Assembly (NCBI GenBank): GCA_036382515.1
Contig: DASVHQ010000009.1
Span: 1 to 64,000 of the forward strand
Direction: 5' to 3'
DNA from: JADGRF01 sp036382515
Lineage (GTDB): Bacteria > Myxococcota_A > Polyangia > Polyangiales > JAFGIB01
Length of the DNA stretch: 64,000 nt
Shown: in pieces, positions 61,762-64,000 of the stretch
Layout: every line of letters begins with the position of its first letter
Position numbering within the stretch: position 1 is the first letter of the stretch
Notes under the pieces: generated by a model
The model's input: only the letters and a program-made list of their open reading frames with translations
The model's database searches: none
Told to the model about the DNA's origin: nothing
Program-made: the position numbers and the translations under genes

Positions 61762-63522
61762 CTACAGGCGCAGTCGCCCCGTGCTGATCGCGTCGTGCAG
61801 CGACGCATCGAGCAGCACGTACTCCTGCCGCTCGGGGTGCAGGAAGTACAGCGGATCGGGCACGGTGCGCGGGTCGAAGCCTTCCTTCTGCAGGTCGTTC
61901 TTCTTCAGCTTGAAGGTGCCCGTCGTCTGCAGCTCCGGCATGACGCGCACGAACAGCGGCCGCGCATAGCTCGGCAGCGCGCTCGCCACGTGATCCTTGA
62001 ACGCGCGGGCATCAAAGGTCTGATGCGGCCCGAGCACCACTGCAGCCATGCCGGCGCGCCCTTCCGTTCCTTGAACCTGCACGCCGTAGACGTTCACCTC
62101 GCTGGCGGGCGGCCACTTCGAGATCTGCTCTTGCACCTCGAAAGTCGCGACGTTTTCGCCCTTCCAGCGGAACGTGTCTCCGAGGCGATCCATGAAGAAG
62201 AGGTTGCCCATGCGGTCGGCGCGAAGCAGGTCGCCGGTGTTGAACCAGGCGTCGCCCTTGTCGAACGCGTCACGCACGATCTTCTTTTCGCTCGCAGCCT
62301 TGTCCTGGTAGCCGTCGAACTCGCCGCGCGGGCGGATCTTGCCGAGCAAGATGCCCGACTCGCCCGCCTTTGCCTTCACGCAGAAACCGCGCGAATCGCG
62401 GATGAAGCTTTGCCTGGCCTCGTCCCAGCGCGCCAGTGTCATGCCCGGCAGGAGCCGGCCCACCGACCCGACGGTATTGAACAGGTTGATCGTGATGCAG
62501 TTGCCCTCGGTGGCGCCGTAGAATTCCGCGACACGCGCGACGCCGAAGCGCTGCTGAAACGCTTCCCAGATGTCGGGGCGCAGGCCATTGCCCGTCACGA
62601 CGCGGACCTTGTGATCGCGATCGCGCGGCGAAGGGTCGGCGTTCATCAGGTAGCGACACAGCTCACCGATGTAGATGAATGACGTCGCGCCCGACTCGCG
62701 AACCTCGTCCCAGAAGCGCGAGCGCGAGAACTTGCGAGAAAGCGCCAGGGTCACGCCGGCCGTGATCACGCTGCTGGTGGCCAGAATCACCGCGTTGCTG
62801 TGGTAGAGCGGCAGGCAGTTGTAGTGCACGTCGTTTGGGCCGTAGCGCAGGGCCGCGCCGGACCACACGCGCCCGCCGCGAAAGAGGCGGTGATGGCGCA
62901 CCACGGCCGCCTTGGGCAAGCCCGTGGTGCCGCTGGTGTAGATGTACGCTGCCTGGTCCTGCAGCGTGTGCGTGCCTGTCTCGACCGGGTTCGCGCTGGA
63001 CGCGTCCTGCAGGTGCGTGGACCACAGCGGCACATCGACGGCACACGGCTCATCGACATCCATGTCGACGTCGACGGCGCCGGGCGCGACATCCGCCAGC
63101 TGCGCACGGATCTCAGCGAAGCGCGGCCAGATTTCCGAGCCCACGATCACCCGACTCGGCACGCAGATGCGAATCGCATGGGCCAGGAGGTCGCCTTGGC
63201 CGTGCGTGTTGATCAGGCTCGAGACGGCGCCGAGCTTGTGCAGCGCAAACATGTGCCACAGGAACTCGGGGCGGTTCTCCATCGCCAGCGCGACGACGTC
63301 GCCCTTACGTACGCCTAGCTTCTTGTAGGCGTCCGCATGCTGGTTGATCAGCGCGTTGCCCTGCGCGTACGTGTACCGCCGCTCACCGAAGATCAGCAGC
63401 AGCTGCTGCGGACGCCGCTCGGCGTGCCGTTCGAGCTGCAGCGCGATGGTCTGATTGCTGGTGGGGCTGTAGAGCGCGAAGCCCTGGATGAGCTTGAGCG
63501 TGCGCTCGATGGCGTAGAGCAT
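61762..63522 (-). CDS. FATP-type long-chain acyl-CoA synthetase
   Basis: A 586-residue AMP-forming synthetase. The ATP/AMP motif is AYIYTSGTTGLPKAAVVRHH, followed by EFYGATEGNCITINLFN and the FATP-type motif FFMDRLGDTFRWKGENVATF and VNVYGVQVQGTEGRAGMAAV. The N-terminal FGERRYTYAQGNALINQHAD is also FATP/FadD-like. It activates fatty acids at the membrane, and very-long-chain acyl-CoA synthetase activity is common in this group. Convergent with the TetR gene, divergent from the next lipoprotein. Confidence 0.92.
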   Translation of the reverse strand: MLYAIERTLKLIQGFALYSPTSNQTIALQLERHAERRPQQLLLIFGERRYTYAQGNALINQHADAYKKLGVRKGDVVALAMENRPEFLWHMFALHKLGAVSSLINTHGQGDLLAHAIRICVPSRVIVGSEIWPRFAEIRAQLADVAPGAVDVDMDVDEPCAVDVPLWSTHLQDASSANPVETGTHTLQDQAAYIYTSGTTGLPKAAVVRHHRLFRGGRVWSGAALRYGPNDVHYNCLPLYHSNAVILATSSVITAGVTLALSRKFSRSRFWDEVRESGATSFIYIGELCRYLMNADPSPRDRDHKVRVVTGNGLRPDIWEAFQQRFGVARVAEFYGATEGNCITINLFNTVGSVGRLLPGMTLARWDEARQSFIRDSRGFCVKAKAGESGILLGKIRPRGEFDGYQDKAASEKKIVRDAFDKGDAWFNTGDLLRADRMGNLFFMDRLGDTFRWKGENVATFEVQEQISKWPPASEVNVYGVQVQGTEGRAGMAAVVLGPHQTFDARAFKDHVASALPSYARPLFVRVMPELQTTGTFKLKKNDLQKEGFDPRTVPDPLYFLHPERQEYVLLDASLHDAISTGRLRL

Positions 63523-63737
63523 GTGAACTTCCTCGTGGCTTCCCGCGGCCGTTCCGCCGACCCTGGCGGCCCCGCAACGGGCGAAACCTGTAACACAGAT
63601 TCGCTGGCTCGCGGCACCCCCCGACGCCAGGTTGGAACGATCGACGCGCCAGCGCCGGCCAGTCCGGTGTGGCCAGACGGGGCGGCCTGGGCGTATGCTC
63701 CGACGGTCGAGCCGTTGCTCGCTCGGGAGGCCCGCGG

Positions 63738-64000
63738 ATGACTCGCTTCTGCCGCTTAGCGCTTGCTTTTGCAGCTCTTTCAGCCATGTGCGGCCCGGTC
63801 TCGGGCTGCGCGTTCCTCGACGATTTCAGCAAGTTCAAGGCCAAGCAGCCCGCCGCAGACGCCGGCAACGGGGACGCTGGTGGCGGCAGCGCAATGGCCG
63901 ATGGCTCGACCGCTGATGCGGGCGCGGACGCGGCGCCCGCCGACCCCTGCGCGAGTGTGAAGTGCACCAAGCTCGACGGCCCCTGCACGAAGGGCGTGTG
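63738..64000 (+). CDS. Putative lipoprotein, N-terminal part (3' end outside window)
   Basis: ATG 63738 with GGGAGG 7 nt upstream. The signal peptide (FCRLALAFAALSAMCGPVSG) ends at a Cys (SGC, about Cys25), then a low-complexity Gly/Ala/Asp spacer and the start of a Cys-containing domain (DPCASVKCTKLDGPC). The frame is open to the window end. Layout is like the other Myxococcota lipoproteins in this window. Confidence 0.7.
   Translation, partial: MTRFCRLALAFAALSAMCGPVSGCAFLDDFSKFKAKQPAADAGNGDAGGGSAMADGSTADAGADAAPADPCASVKCTKLDGPCTKGV

Noticed and set aside
1..64000. Search for tRNA, rRNA and CRISPR arrays
   Set aside because: No tRNA cloverleaf, rRNA stretch or repeat-spacer array was recognised; reading by eye can miss a single tRNA.

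Overview
The window is high-GC, densely coded DNA from a delta-proteobacterial predator-type lineage, most likely the phylum Myxococcota (class Polyangia rather than a named genus). The indicators are: many secreted Cys-rich lipoproteins with MopE-like metal-binding motifs, a MYXO-CTERM-like sorting tail, a serine/threonine kinase of the giant kinase-AAA-TPR type, thrombospondin type-3 repeats, a eukaryote-type glutamine synthetase, and a lexA2-imuA-imuB-dnaE2 mutasome cassette. No rRNA, tRNA or CRISPR was recognised. Taxonomy is inference from gene content.

Layout. 0-4 kb: end of proC, then a leftward group HNH nuclease / ParA-J-HTH fusion / maf / yggS. 4-10.3 kb: LTD lipoprotein, recD2, serine hydrolase, truD. 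10.4-14.2 kb: ExbB-ExbD-TonB energy-transduction operon followed by a large TSP3-repeat outer-membrane protein. 14.3-19.8 kb: lipoprotein, a methyltransferase with a very long disordered N-terminus coupled to psd, and a glnK-glnII operon with terminator. 20-27 kb: lipoprotein, ABC1/UbiB kinase, crcB, a GH35-like hydrolase overlapping an unknown partner. 27.2-27.9 kb: the housekeeping-type lexA.

28-51.8 kb is a mosaic. Intact operons are separated by truncated or frame-broken genes: HAD and acyl-CoA dehydrogenase pieces, an IS91-type transposase piece fused against a headless HerA-like ATPase, a gutted Ser/Thr kinase, a MYXO-CTERM tail, a half pirin and a broken Tat/DUF362-like gene. The intact islands are (i) a four-gene leftward operon (30.5-34.6 kb) coding a caspase/EF-hand/beta-barrel protein, a Cys-rich lipoprotein, an ECF sigma factor and its anti-sigma factor, all joined by 3-4 nt gaps or overlaps; and (ii) the lexA2-imuA-imuB-dnaE2 translesion-synthesis operon (39.1-45.0 kb) behind a perfect 20-bp palindromic operator. 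The caspase operon is my best candidate for an undescribed system.

48-64 kb: small lipoproteins, two paralogous SGNH esterases, one of them coupled to an AlgI-type MBOAT acyltransferase (polysaccharide O-acetylation), a membrane PD-(D/E)XK-like protein, RpiB-like isomerase, DUF4015 hydrolase, carboxylesterase, aldehyde dehydrogenase with TetR regulator, a FATP-type acyl-CoA synthetase and the start of another lipoprotein cut by the window end.
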